From contig CANTUZ010000001.1 of NCBI GenBank assembly GCA_947846985.1, forward strand, positions 70,635,521 to 70,699,520: a stretch of 64,000 nt of DNA, given 5' to 3'. Position numbers and translations under genes: made by a program. Numbering within the stretch: position 1 is the stretch's first letter; each line of letters opens with the position of its first letter. Under the pieces are notes generated by a model that worked only from the letters and a program-made list of their open reading frames with translations, had not been told where the DNA came from and searched no databases. Shown in pieces: positions 48,427 to 60,709 of this stretch. This stretch comes from Fratercula arctica (lineage: Eukaryota > Chordata > Aves > Charadriiformes > Alcidae).

Positions 48427-50392
48427 GTAAGTTTAGGTCTATTGCTTTTGCAGATTTCTCCCTTTGGAAAAAAACGAAGAAAAATCTGGAAAAACAGCAT
48501 CATAGAAGATTGCATTTTGAGATTATTGTTTAGTTTAAAATAAATCTACCCTTGCAACAGCTAAGTAAAAATACCACTGTTACATTGAAGATATTCTTCT
48601 TGGTGATTGTTTCTTAAGAAACTTCACTAAGGACATTCAGAAAGTCTCAGGCATATCAGGAAACTGAACATTATCCTGTTGATTGCATTTAATATCCTAT
48701 TGATTGACCAGCCTTCATCTCAGTATGTTTAAATAATTACCAGGTGATTGTTTTTTAACGTATTGCCTTGTGCATTTCATTTCATCTGTAAATAATGAAT
48801 GTAAATTAAAAATCATTTTCATAAAATTGAAATTAATCTATCAAATATTTATTGTGTTGTGACTTTGTAACAAAAACACAAAATGAAAGAAAAACCTCAC
48901 AAGTTTTATTTACAAAGAATTTATGTTCTTTGGTTCCTCCATGCACTGGAATATATAGTATCAACTGAAGTTGTCCTCGGGTCCTTGAAAAAGGTGATAA
49001 CCAGGCTGAGAGAAGTTAATCTGGCTTTCTTCTCTTTTCTTCCATCTGAGGAACCCCTGGGAAATAGAACAGGCAGGAATATGTTCTGGAAATCATTCTG
49101 TCAGTGTCATGCTATTCTTAACTAGCCTCTTTCCTAGATTACCAGCAGAATCAGGCAAGGAACTTTTCTGTATACGTACTTGTAAAATCCTATTTACAGT
49201 TCCTGTTTTCAGTTTGCTGATTCTCAGTCCTTTGGATTCAGCTGTTTCATGTCATGTATCGTTAAGGTAAATTTTTTTAACTTCAGTCAGAAACACTTGA
49301 AAAAGACTTTTGCTACATTTTAAAAACAGTTTTAGGGCCTCTCCCATGAGTTTAAGGACTCGGAAAAGTGGTGGTAGGTGTGTTTTTATTTTAAAGGTGT
49401 AGCTGTTTTCATTGGTGCTGTTAAAGCTTGTTATGATTTTAACCAAGTTGGAGAAATCAGTTGGTATACATTTGGTAGAGAATTGCTAGAGCCTAATGTA
49501 TGAAATTTCCTAAAGTTTTCCTTATGATATCTTGTGTTCAGGTTCTGCATCTCCTGGTTCTGGAAGGTTGTACTGTAGAATAAGTCAGAAGAACTGAGTA
49601 TAGACAGACACATGGGGTTGGCCACAAGGAGACAGGGAACTCATTGTCTCAGTAGAACAGGGTTCATGTCAGAATCTGGAATAAAAGCTAATTTCACAAC
49701 AATCTGTCATTTTTCCCTTCCTCTCAACGGTATTGGTTAAATACTCTGTGTATGGAATAACAAATTATGTTCTTCTCAGTAGATCCGTTGGTGAAAATCA
49801 GTGCAGTGGATGTAGAGGTTCCAAATTTGTTGACTATTCATTTGCATATCATCATGTTAGTGCAACATGATGGGTTTGGGTTTGTTTTTTTTTAGTTTGG
49901 TTAAGAATCAACCCTAAAATGTTACTGTCAAAAATTACTGGTAAAGCAGTGTTGTTAGATCTTCAGTCTTGTTATCCAAGGTTGCAAAATGAAAAGGTCA
50001 TTTGTCTGTGGGGCTTTGATTTATTTCTTTGTGTGCACACATTATGATTTAGTCCATAATTACATGATCACATGCTATCTTTTTTCACTATGGTACCTGC
50101 CACATTCTCTTCACAGAAAAGATTGAATTCAGGTTGCAAATTGCTAATTCAGTGTCTTGTTTTTTGCTTCGTGTTTCTGTAACCCTGTTCCTTACTTACT
50201 GCATATGATTTGAATTCTTTGCTGATAATGGAATGAATAATTAATTCCTGTCTTTTATTGGTGCTTATCACTATAGCATGTCTGCTTTCCAAAGATTAAT
50301 GAACTTACCATGGCACTTATTACAACGGCTATTATTTTCATTTTTTGTTTGAGAGTCACCAAAAAGAGTCTTTTTTTAGAAACAGAATCTTT

Positions 50393-50418
50393 TTTTACCA
50401 AAAAGGTTTTTGGTAAAA
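50393..50418. repeat. 12-bp perfect palindrome with 2-nt spacer
   Basis: TTTTACCAAAAA, GG, TTTTTGGTAAAA: the right arm is the exact reverse complement of the left. It sits in a T-rich region with related ACCAAAAA words on either side. Confidence 0.9.
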
Positions 50419-51164
50419 CACCAAAAATTTCAATAATTTGGAATATTCCATGTGAACTATCTTAAGATAAGATTTTTTCAGTTACTTATACAAGAATGGT
50501 AAGGCATTTTTTGAAGTTTATGCTGCCTTAAAAGCTTTGCATATTCTGAACTGTGAACATTCTGAACTATGGTCAAAAGTCAGATGCTTATAAACCTGTT
50601 GTTAAATGCAAGTAGCTCTATAATTTTGCTTTAGTTAGCATCACATAGAGATCCTGTGGTAACAATAGTTGCAAAATCCAGTACTGCAGAGTAATGTGTG
50701 GTTGCTTTCGCCACGAAATCAGTCTTTCTCTACTCCTCTTGTTGCATGTTTTTGCTGCCTCCATTTCTGCAACAAATGAAGGAAGAGACTTATCGGCAGA
50801 CCTGCTTTCTAAATCTTTCTTCCTTTATTTGAAAAATACATGACACAATTATGTAGCTTGTAAAGGTGGTTGTGCTATGTCCAGTGGAAGCCAAATTAAG
50901 GTTACATAGGTGGTTTGACATAAACTGATCTGAGAGCTTGACTTTCAAATTTGAATATTCTTTTAAGAAACATTCTTTGACATTTATAATAAAATCACGT
51001 TTCAGAGGTTGAGGATAACTAACGACTAAAACAAATTTGTGGGTTCCTTATTTTGATGAGAATTCAGAATGCAAAATACTTGAATAAATAAAAGCTGCCA
51101 GTCTTCACACAGTATAGCTTTCAGAAGAGACGCCATATTAATTTAACACAGTAACTTTTTTTGG

Positions 51165-52845
51165 AAACTAGCAAAGCATTGAAGGGGAAGGCGATGGCTT
51201 TTATAGCTATATCAGAAGCAAATGGAGCAGGCCTGTAGTTGAATGGTGGGACAACCTCATGACAAAGGGTATGGAAAAAGTTGAGTTACTCAATACTGCC
51301 CTTTCTTCAGTGTTTAGTGGCAAGATCTACTTTCATGCCTTGAAAGCCTGTGTGCCTAGTGGTGGCAGAGTTTGGAAAAAAGAAATACTAACAAAGGTAT
51401 AAGAAGCATAACTTATGGTTCACTTCAGGAAACATGACATGTACGACTCTACAGTACCAGATAGAATGCATCCAAGGGAGCTGAAGAAGCTGGCTGATAT
51501 CAGTGCCTGTCTTCAGAAATGAAAAGAAGAAGGATCCAGGGAACTGCATTGTGATCAGCTTCACTACAGTCACTGAAGACTACGGAAGATACCTTCCTGG
51601 AAGCTATATCTAGGGTAGCAAACCGTACCTGACCAGAGTGGTTGTCTTGTATGGTGAGATGACTGGACAACAGGGGAGCAGTAGATATCATTTGCTTTGA
51701 CTACAGTAAGGCTTTTGACACAGTGCCCCCTTGCATTCCTTTAGGCAAGTTGAGGAGATACAAACTGGGCTGTGCTAGCTGGGTGAAGAACTAGCTCAAC
51801 TGCCTGGCTCAGATAGTAGTGGTCAACAGTTCAGAGTTGAAGTAGCAAGTGGTTACAAGAGGCATTTCTGAAGGGTCCATACTGGGGCAGATGCAGTTTA
51901 ATGTCTTCGTTAACAGCGTGGACATTGGTAATGCAATGGAAAGTGCCTTCAGCAAGTTCGTTGATGACAGGAAATAGAAGAGAACGGTTTATGTACTGAA
52001 GAGCAGGGCTGCTCTTTGGAGAGTCTCAAAAAAGGGGAGGAATGGGATGACAGAAACATCATGAAATACAGCAGTCAAATGCAGAGTCCTGCACATGGGA
52101 CAGAATTAATTCCAGGCAACCAGACAGACTAGGGACTCACTGGCTAGGACACAACCTTGTAGGGAAGGACTTAAGGGTCTTACAAGTTGACCATGGGAGT
52201 AGCAGTTTTGCCCTTGTGGAGATAAAGGCTAACAGCATACTGGGTTGCATTAGCAAGACCATAGCCAGCAGGTCAAGTGAAGTGATTCTTCCAATCTATT
52301 TGGCACTTCTGAAGCTACATCTGGAGTTCCTGTGTCTGATTTTGGGCTTCTCAAGTACAAGAAAGATACTGGTAAACTGGAGTGAGTTCAGAGGAGAACC
52401 ACCAACGTGGATAGAGGCCTGGAATACGTGATAGACGAGAGGCTGAGAAGGCTGGTTTTGTTCTGCTTAGAGAGATTACTAGGAGGGGATCTAATTGTTG
52501 TCTTTTATTACCTTATATGGAGGTTACAGAGAGCATGGAGCCAGATTTTTCTTCAAGATGCACAGCAAGAGGACAAGAGGCAATAGTCACAAGTTGCAGC
52601 AAATAAAATTCTGAGTATAAGGAAAAGATTTTTCACAGTGAAAGAGAGTAACCAGTGGAACAAGTGCCTAGAGAGGTTGTGGAATCTCTGTCCTTGGAGA
52701 TACTCGAAATTTGGGTGGACTCAGCCCTTGGCAACCTGATCTAACTTTAAAGATAACCCTGATTTGAGCAGTGTTTGGACTAGAGATCTCCAGAGGTCCT
52801 TTCCAACCTAGTTTTTTTAGTGATTATAAATTCTGTGATCCAGGG
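51165..52845 (+). mobile_element. decayed CR1 retrotransposon, sense, 1.7 kb, in REV1 intron 4
   Basis: Fragments of CR1 ORF2 can be followed across all three frames: KGMEKVELLNTAL, then a DYSKAFDTV-like segment at about 51698-51727, an RT catalytic box remnant (FVDD) at 51957-51968, CRVLHMG at 52083-52103, ANSILGCI and KTIASRSSEVILPIYLALL near 52228-52310, then a 3' UTR with GAGGTCCTTTCCAACCTAG and a terminal ATTCTGTGAT. Dozens of stops and frameshifts show it is old and dead. It carries more of the reverse transcriptase than any other copy here. Confidence 0.85.
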
Positions 52846-54425
52846 AGTGTGAGTGGGGAAAGATGTTGCATGATGCATCTAAAATAGGATTCCTATTGCT
52901 GCATCTTAATACAGTTTGAAAAAACCAAACCAACTGTATATTGATCTAATAGTGCAGGTACTCCAGTAGCTAAAATCTTAGCATGAACAAGTTCTTAAAT
53001 AAATGTTTTATTTACTTATCATCTTGAAATTGTGATAATGGTTTTGAAGTATTACTTGGGTGGTTATGCATCCAGGTTCACACCGTGATATGAGAAACAG
53101 TCTAACTAGGCTTAGTTGCCTAAAAAGCATAGTTGCTGCGTCACCATTTTCTGTACAAGAAAGCTTTGTAACTCTACCATGTGTATTTTTAACTCTGTTT
53201 GGCAATGTTTAATGTAAAGGATGTTCCTTTATGAATGCTATATATTCATGTATCAAACAATATTTAATTGATATATTTTTAAGGCTGTTTTTACTATCCC
53301 ATTCCCATAGAAACCTTGCCAGATCTCTATGTATCTGCCTAACTAGTTTTAGTTTATCTCATTGGGAAATGCAGTCTCCCACTATGTTCTTCTCTAATTG
53401 TAGCAAGAAAGCTCCTGAGGGGTTTTGTTCCACTGTCCTGCTCCCTTGACAGTACTACAGATTTGAGATAGTTAAAAAGCACATCTCCAAGAGAAAGCAC
53501 TCAGGTGTTAAAGAACAGAAAACAGTATCTGTCACTCAGCTAAATTATCTTTAAAAATTTGAATCCAATTGTATCTTCAAAACTGAACACTAATATTAAG
53601 CTGCTTTGATATGAGAGAGGTGCTCAATATGAAGAGTTGTATATGAAGAAGTGGTGAAGCATAGGCTGGGAAGGCTGTTATCTCTACTGCCAGCAACAGG
53701 CGTTGGGGTGGAGAGATGAAATCATGCTGTGGTGTATTTTTGAGAGATTTCCACTTCAAAGTCCATGACTTGCCTAAGGAATTTAGCAGCTACTGAAGTA
53801 TAATTGCAGTTTCAGTGGAAGAAGAAAGAGAAGAGGGAGACAGAGTGGAGCACATAGGACAGAACTGTAATGATTGTGGTAGATGTTTATGGAAGGTCTA
53901 TTTGGAAATTATTCTTCAGTGAATTTTCTCACAAGAAGGGGTAATTACCCATTTGGAATGGAAAAAGTAGTTTCTTTGTAAGAGTGAACTGTGTCCTAGC
54001 TAACTTCCTTCAAATTCTACCCAAATGTGCTTGGAACACATGCATTTGCATTGTTCCAAGTTAAAGAGCTCAGTCAGCATTGTTCAGTTAGAATAAGCTG
54101 GACCATTCATCTGGGGTTTTTGACTGAGCATTGCTTATTTTGTTTTGGGTTCTGTGTGTGTCAATTGGAGAAGAGAAATGGATGTAGACAACTGACCGAC
54201 ACAAGTGTGCAAATACCTTTTGTAGTACCAGTCACCATATCACAAATTACTTTTCAGTTCAATTCAGTTAGTAGTGGGAAACGGACTATGAGTACATGTA
54301 GCAGAACAGCAAAAGGTAATGACCAAAGTAATAGTTTATTGTACATGAGGTATTTTTTAGCATAGAAGGTTGGGTTTTTTTTAAAATGTGCTAAGTAGTA
54401 ACTTGCTCTTTTTTTTTTATTTCAG

Positions 54426-54575
54426 CATTAAAGCTGGACGTCTTCTCTCGCACATTCCATATCAGCTATACACCAAGCAGTCAAGTGTTCAAAAAGGTCT
54501 CAACTTTAATAGCATATGCAAACCTGAAGATGCCGTGCCAGGTCCAAGCAATATAGCTAAAGATCTCAACAGGGT
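54426..54575 (+). CDS. REV1: REV1 coding exon 5 (residues 120-170, BRCT end)
   Basis: Encodes IKAGRLLSHIPYQLYTKQSS, which closes the BRCT domain, then VQKGLNFNSICKPEDAVPGP and SNIAKDLNR. This is the start of the linker that in vertebrates leads towards the polymerase core. It enters in phase 2 after TTTCAG and ends AGGGT|GTAAGT in phase 2. The choice of donor (GGGT|GTAAGT rather than one base earlier) is forced by the frame of exon 6, giving Val170. Confidence 0.96.
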
Positions 54576-54595
54576 GTAAGTGTTTCTGATCTTGT

Positions 54596-54800
54596 AATGC
54601 AGATGTTAATCATTCACCCATAATGGGTTTGCATTTATAACTACATAGCATTTTTAAAATTCATTTCAGCTTTATAAGAGGGAAGCTCTGAGGCACCGAA
54701 ACTTAAAAATTAAGTTATAGCTATATAAATAGTTGAGGACAGAACTACAGTTACCTTGACTACAAGCCTTGTCTCTAGTCTTTGGACCACACTTTGTTTG
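54596..54800 (+). repeat. probable MIR-like fossil SINE
   Basis: Ordered matches by eye to the amniote MIR body: AGGGAAGCTCTGAGGCACCG, AAATTAAGTTATAG (compare 'attaagtgacttg'), TTGAGGACAGAACTACAG and TCTAGTCTTTGGACCACACT (compare 'ctaaccactagaccacact'). It is highly diverged. Confidence 0.45.
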
Positions 54801-55269
54801 ATAATGTGAGCTAGGAGTCCTAGGATGTAGCATATCTGTATGGAAGCAACAGGCATACATTAAAGGATTCTGACTAGTGACACTGAAAAGTAGGTCTTTA
54901 TTTCACAACCAGAAAACTTCCATGATTTAATTACTTTCGTTAAAGGTGCCTAGGAACAATGTAAATGCATACTAGCTGTTAAGTTGTTTCTTTAGCTTCT
55001 TTTAAAAAAAAGTCACAGCATACCTTATGTATGCTAACACCAAGGTTTAAGTCACGCTTGAGAGAGAAGTTGTATTAAAAAATCCAATTGCACTATAAAA
55101 AATTCTCCTAAAAGAGTATAAGAAGGGAATAGAACAGAAAGCACCAGAGAAACTCTTAAGTGGCAGAGGAATTAGAATTTGGAAAGAAACCTTCCACTTG
55201 CGCTGTAGATTTTTTTAAGAGGATTCCTGCATCTTTTTCAGAAGCACATGTTTGTTGTTTAGGGGCAAG

Positions 55270-55355
55270 AATCATAAAATTACAGAATTGAGGTTGGAAG
55301 AGGCCTCTGGAGGTCATCTGGTCCAACGCTACTGCTCAAACAGGGCCCAGGACAC
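55270..55355 (-). mobile_element. short CR1 3'-end remnant, antisense
   Basis: AATCATAAAATTACAGAATTG, then GGTTGGAAGAGGCCTCTGGA and GGTCATCTGGTCCAAC is the reversed CR1 3' tail and UTR. It contains no coding part. Confidence 0.85.
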
Positions 55356-56693
55356 TGTACAAGATTCTATACTATTTGATTTGTAATGGTGACCTGTGTT
55401 CTTCCACAGTCCACTGATCTATTTAAAATCCAGTTCTGCATAATGATGAAGAGACTTTACCATGAGTGGGATTTGTCTATATTTAGGAAAAATAAAACCA
55501 GTGCCACAAATGGATATCCTAAGCAGTATTTCTTACCTGTATTTTAAAAAGAGTAATATAATCACCTTCATCTCTTATTATTGCATTGTTAATGTTTTTT
55601 AAATGAGAAGAATATTCAGACTTCCAAAAATATTAATTTAGTCTGAAAAGCGTATGAATTTAAAAGCCTGCCCTATGCACTGATACTAAATATGTACCAC
55701 TGGATATACAACTTTAAGCCATGCAACTCCTCAAAAATATTATGTTTAATATAATTTATGGTTGTGATAATCTTAACCAAATTGTTGTCACAGTTAATTG
55801 GCTTTCTGTTTTCACTGGTATGCTGGATAGCTAATTATTTCCCACCTGTTTTTTTGTGCACTTAAATTGCTAGCTTTGGGAGTTGGGAGTGATGGTTGGT
55901 TTTTTTCAACAGATCAAGAGTATGCACAACTCTTGAAAGCTTTGGTTTTAATTCCACTTAGGATTTATTACAGAGTTAATTTTTTGAATGAAAGCTTTGC
56001 CTCTACACTGTCAGAGTAAAAGTAAATTGCCAGTGAACTTGCGGCAGAATACTTTGTTTTATGTGCTTAAAAGATGAAAAGTAGTTTGGGTTTTTGTCAA
56101 AAGCTAAGAATATATCTGATTTATAGAGCTTGAACAGATTTTTCGTCAAGAGAAGATAAAATAAATCTAACACGTTAATGTAAAATAATTTTCTAAAAAA
56201 AAGAAGTTTTCTATGTGTAGTTTATTTTTTTCTTTTTTTGTTTATTTGCTTGTAACTAGATAAGGACATCTCTTGATAAAAAGATAACTCCTTTTGATGG
56301 TGTGCATGTTGCTGCACCATTCGTGCTGCCAAGGTAGTACGGTTCTGCTAACAAATAAATAACTATTGTGATTTGATTGAAGACTGCTGGTCAAATTAAA
56401 GGCCTTAGAAATAGCTTCTCTAACGTGAGCATGATTTTGGTCGCTTCTGTGTAAACTCCTAGTAGTGCTGCATTAACACACCAAATCTGTGAAATCTTTT
56501 GTACAGCAATACAACATTTTGTGACATTGAGAGGACATGGCTCAGAGTTTGAGATAATTGTCTTGAGAATGTAAAAACTACTCAAGTATATACTGATAAC
56601 AATTAGGAAGATAAATACACAGCACTTGAAATGACCTGTAAATGTACCTTTTTAATAAAATATAACATTATTAAATAATCATATCTGTTTCAG

Positions 56694-57409
56694 AAATCAT
56701 ATTAAAAAGTGTGAGATGGAAAATGAGATCACAACCAATGGAATAAGTAGCTGGAATGAAGAGGAGGAAGAAGAAAGTGACGATTTTGGATTTACGGAGC
56801 TGGAGCAGATCCTTCCTGGACGGAAACAAAATGGGATTCAGTCTCACAAAGACAGCATTGCCATTTTTAACGGACACACACACACTTCTACCAGTGCCTT
56901 AAAGACGCAGGATTGCTTGGTGCCCTCTGGCAATGGTGTTGCAAGTAGGTTCTCTCCAGGCCCTGTGCAGGAGGAGGGGAAGACTGAAAAAGGCATGGTT
57001 GACTTTAGAGACTGCACAACGCAGCAGTTGCAGAAAAGCAACAAAAATACAGACTTTTCGTGGAATCCACATAGGACTATGAGTAACTCATCCTCATCTT
57101 CATCTTTGCACAGTAATGCTAAAATAAATGGTGCTCACCACTCCACTGTTCAGGGGCCTTCAAGCACAAAAAGCACTTCTGTACCTACTCCTCCTAGCAA
57201 GGCAGCTTCCTTACATGTGTCCAAACCTTCAGATTGTAGTTTTATTTCTGACTTTTATTCACGTTCAAGACTGCATCATATATCAACGTGGAAGTGTGAA
57301 TTGACAGAGTTTGTCAACAGTCTGCAGAGAAAAAACAGCGGTGTCTTTCCAGGAAGGGAAAAATTAAAAAAATGGAAAGCAGGCAGGTCTGCACTTAAAA
57401 GTGACACAG
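56694..57409 (+). CDS. REV1: REV1 coding exon 6 (residues 170-409, linker and N-digit)
   Basis: Large 716-nt exon. It opens with VNHIKKCEMENE, an acidic patch of consecutive Glu residues around 190-197, and DFGFTELEQ. A Ser/Thr-rich disordered linker with conserved islands follows: PGRKQNGI, AIFNGHT, LKTQDCLVP, DFRDCT, INGAHHSTVQGPSSTKSTS, KPSDCSFISDFYS. It ends with the REV1-specific N-digit SRLHHIS and then WKCELTEFVNSLQR and FPGREKLKKWKAGRSAL. Arg362-Leu363 correspond to the human Arg357-Leu358 pair that templates incoming dCTP and displaces the template base. A (CA)n-like run at about 56874-56885 encodes HTHT. Donor GACACAG|GTAGAT, phase 1. The frame can run on past the donor to a stop at 57480, but the next exon continues the protein exactly. 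Confidence 0.96.
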
Positions 57410-58158
57410 GTAGATACTTGTTTAAGAGGGTTTTTGTTGAGAAGGTGCCTTATATCTTTCTTTGTACATTAAATGTCTAACTGAGACTAAGTAGGTTAGT
57501 ATTCACATTACAGATAGTACTCACATTGCAGTCAGGCTATCTGGAAGAGCTTGGTGATTTCGATGCACTGAAAATTAAGTGATCCAACTGCTTTTGATTT
57601 TGTTTGGGTTTTTTAACTTAAAATGTGACATAATGTGATACTCTGGTCTATATTCGATTCTTCCTTGCAGAAATAATATTCCTGACTTTACCAAGATGTG
57701 TGGACTGATCAAGGGGAAAAATAACACCATACACAAGTCTGTAGTTGCTGTGTGAAAATATAAAGCGAAAAAACAGAAGAAAAAACCTTGCTGCTTATAG
57801 TTCAGTGTGAAAATTTAGAAGATGAGTAACATTTAGAAGTGAACTAAAATCTAATTTTTTTTTGTTAGCAAGAGTTTTATATACCTTGTTAGGAACTTGT
57901 TAGGTAGAAGGTGTTAATTATGAGAAAATAAAATAGAAACTTTAAGTTGATGCATTGTTTTAGGCTCTTTGTCTACTATTAACATTCACATTTCTCTGAG
58001 AATTTTGTAAATGTAAATATCTTCTTGGTGAGAAGAAACAAAAATCTTTATAATTTAAGGTGGTAAAAACTCGATAATAGTCCTTGATGACTACTGTGAG
58101 TAGTACCAAAGTATATAAATTAGGGTTCAAGTTTTCTATTGGTGTATCTTCATACTAG
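57410..58158 (+). other. REV1: REV1 intron 6
   Basis: GTAGAT to TCTTCATACTAG, 749 bp of AT-rich sequence. No repeat or RNA gene recognised. Confidence 0.85.
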
Positions 58159-58266
58159 GTAATGTGTCTGTTGCGACCTCAGCCAAGCCACAGAGCTGTA
58201 TAATGCACGTGGATATGGATTGCTTCTTTGTGTCTGTGGCTATCCGAAATAGACCAGATCTCAAAG
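58159..58266 (+). CDS. REV1: REV1 coding exon 7 (residues 409-445, palm start with catalytic Asp)
   Basis: After ACTAG the exon completes Gly409, then NVSVATSAKPQ and SCIMHVDMDCFFVSVAIRNR, PDLKG. The VDMDCFF box is the first Y-family polymerase catalytic motif. Asp427 should be the metal-binding residue equivalent to human Asp423, and the FF pair acts as the steric gate region. The stretch before SCIM (NVSVATSAKP) is the least conserved part, as between other vertebrates. Phase 1 in, phase 1 out (CTCAAAG|GTCAGT), 108 nt. Confidence 0.97.
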
Positions 58267-59777
58267 GTCAGTATTTAATTCTACATGTTAAGCCTTTAAA
58301 AAAAAAAAAACCCAAAACCAAACGTGCGCACTTACAAAATGAACTTTGCATGTTAATCTTTTTTTCTGGCATCTTTGATAGACCATGCAGCTTTCATATT
58401 CCTGCTTACTTTCTCAAAATCCAAAAGCAAGTGGAAAAACAAAAAATGGAATTCTCCTTGCTGTCTCCTTTCAGTATAAATAAGAAGAGAGAAGTAAAAT
58501 CTGGAGTAACCATTCTCTGTAACATTGAGCATGTCTTACTGAGACTTACCATATTAGAAATCCAGAGATCAAATTCTAGTTGTACCCAAAGCGGGTTTTG
58601 GTCACTCTTTGTTTAAAAAAAAAAAAACCAAACACAAAACTAATGAGATGTCCTAATAATATTCCTGAAGTAATGTAGGGAGATTTGTTTTAACTAGAAA
58701 AGTGGAAAGGTTAAGTCTGAGAATTAATTGTCTCTTTGCCTGATTCATCTTTTTCAAGGGAAATTTGCTTCGCCTTCCATTTTCTATCTAAGCTCTTACA
58801 CATCAAGTATAATAAGAGCTGCAAGATGAACACTGTCATTTAGAAGTCTGAGTTGTGCAATCATCCTTAGGGCATAGGAAGTCAGTGGAGCTCCTTAGCA
58901 AGTTTTGGTGTTTTTTTCCTATAAGTATACCATTCAGAAATGGAGATGCTAGTTTTTCTGTGCTAACGCTGAACTCTGGTGATGCACAAGTCTGAAGGCT
59001 TGGTGCAGTGGTGACCATCTGACACCCAGCTATCGTAGACCTTGGGAAAGAAGAGTAAGCTGTATATACGATTCCTTTGCTCTCTTTTGTTCAAAGGCAG
59101 GAGCAACTGTATCAAAGATACTCCTGGTACGTTTGGGTCTTTAAAACTTTATTTCCTGCCAAGTTTCAGATGCCATCACTGGAATATAAAGAACTAAGGC
59201 TTTTCTGCAAATATTTTTTCTGTTCCACAGAAGTCTGCCAGAACTTTCAGTGCATAAATTGGATTCCTTTAGAAAAATTACGTAGGTGTTAATATTACTA
59301 AAAAGTCAAAAATTTACTAAAGATTTGATTTTGTGCAGTTATTTAAACAAGTGGAACTGAGTGTGTTGGTATGTGTATACTCTTCTCATTTACTTACGCT
59401 AATAAACATGATAAAGTATTTAAAATCACTACAGTGTTTGCTGTGTCTTAAACTAATGAATCATTAGGGCATTGGTGAAGTTTCACAGCTTCCATTTATA
59501 CTTGTTATTGAAGACAAACAAGTGTGGCCGTATTTTCACTCTTAAAAAGCCTTTCTTATTTACACATGACTGCAATTAAGACAGCAAATTCATAGTCACA
59601 ATGGAAAGTCACTTTCATAGCTGTTTCCGCCTTTATGCTATAAGAGCATATAAGCTTGAAAGAAATTACAGAAAAAATAAAGCAGACATCTTTATGATCT
59701 TACCCTAGTTGTGCTGTTATTAAAATGTAAGCTATTATAGATGTTGACTTACAAGTACCTGCGTTTCTTCTCCACAG
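58267..59777 (+). other. REV1: REV1 intron 7
   Basis: GTCAGT to TTCTTCTCCACAG. AT-rich, with two A-rich/C-interrupted strings near 58299-58320 and 58615-58640. No exon recognised. Confidence 0.85.
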
Positions 59778-59894
59778 GAAAACCAGTAGCTGTAACTAGT
59801 AACAGAGGTGCGGGAAAGGCACCGCTGCGCCCTGGTGCAAACCCCCAGCTTGAACAGCAATATTACCAGAATAAGCTATTGAATGGCAAAGCAG
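59778..59894 (+). CDS. REV1: REV1 coding exon 8 (residues 445-484, fingers side)
   Basis: Encodes KPVAVTSNRGAGKAPLRPGA, NPQLEQQYYQNKLLNGKA. The first strand (KPVAVTS) is the conserved Y-family segment that contacts the nucleotide-binding pocket. The following GAGKAPLRPGANPQLE...YYQNK part is the REV1-specific insertion. Enters and leaves in phase 1 (CTCCACAG| and AAAGCAG|GTACAG). It is the last REV1 exon in the window; the remaining palm residues (the Asp-Glu pair), thumb, little finger, UBM motifs and C-terminal polymerase-binding domain lie to the right. Confidence 0.96.
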
Positions 59895-60709
59895 GTACAG
59901 ATAAGTCTGTCTGTTTGTTTGTCTGTATGTTTTTAACTTTTGTTATGGAAGACCTTTTCCTTAAAATCATTAATAAAGTACATGGTGGATAAATTTGGGG
60001 TTTTTTCATGCAGGGAATTTCAGAAAAGAAATAGCTTTGGAAAACATGGTGGTCTGTGGCCTCAGTAATAACATGCCACTGTGACTTCTTGTTAACTTTG
60101 CTCAGTACAGGTGAATTACTTCAGAGTAATTTTAGGTTTTACTCACTTTCATTGAAGTTGAGTATAAAGTATAATGTTAAGTAGTAAGAAATAAATACAG
60201 ATTCCATTCTGAGTAAGTCTGTTATAGAGAAGAAGGTACAAAATAAATTTTAAAACACTACTAAAGTTTTTTTTACTATAAAATGACAGCACATGGCCAG
60301 TGAGAAACTGATTGTTCAAAGTTGGCTTTTGAATTGCATGTGTACAATATGTGTGTACAATGAGTTAATTTGGGTGGTCCTTAGGGCATTTTAGGTTTCT
60401 GGAAAGTCTGTGCAGCTTTATGAGTTCTGTCTCTCCAGTACTTTGTTTCCTGAAAACCAGAGCATCTGTCGTAGTTTGAGAATTCCTTACTTCCCTGCAG
60501 TAATTCAGAAATTGGTTACTTTCTGTGTCCTCAGGAAGTAGTATACTAATGTAAACAAAACCTACTTCTATTACCAAGTTTTATTATTATTATACTGCCT
60601 GAACTGCATTTAGTATAAGAAAAGTATATTGCTAAACATTGGCAACTTGTTTCTCTTTTTTTCTCCAACAGTCTGATTAATCAGCTAGAAACTTAGTTGG
60701 TTGGTAAAA

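Larger units (their letters stand above)
48427..54425 (+). other. REV1: REV1 intron 4
   Basis: 6.0 kb from GTAAGT to TTTTATTTCAG. It contains one long decayed CR1 in the sense orientation (about 51165-52845) and a short AT-rich palindrome at 50393-50418. The remaining sequence is unique. No exon or RNA gene seen. Confidence 0.85.
54576..56693 (+). other. REV1: REV1 intron 5
   Basis: GTAAGT to TATCTGTTTCAG. Holds a probable MIR-like fossil near the 5' end and a short antisense CR1 remnant; otherwise AT-rich unique sequence. Confidence 0.85.

Noticed and set aside
48883..49125. 80-codon frame in intron 4 as an alternative exon
   Set aside because: No similarity to REV1 and no fitting splice sites in phase.
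57410..57480. REV1 exon 6 frame reading through the donor to a stop at 57480
   Set aside because: The GTAGAT donor joins in phase to exon 7, which restores the conserved protein. Read-through would give a short tail without similarity; intron retention cannot be excluded but is not supported.
58164..58616. 150-codon frame starting at REV1 exon 7
   Set aside because: Only the first 35 residues are REV1; the rest is intron 7 translated by chance.
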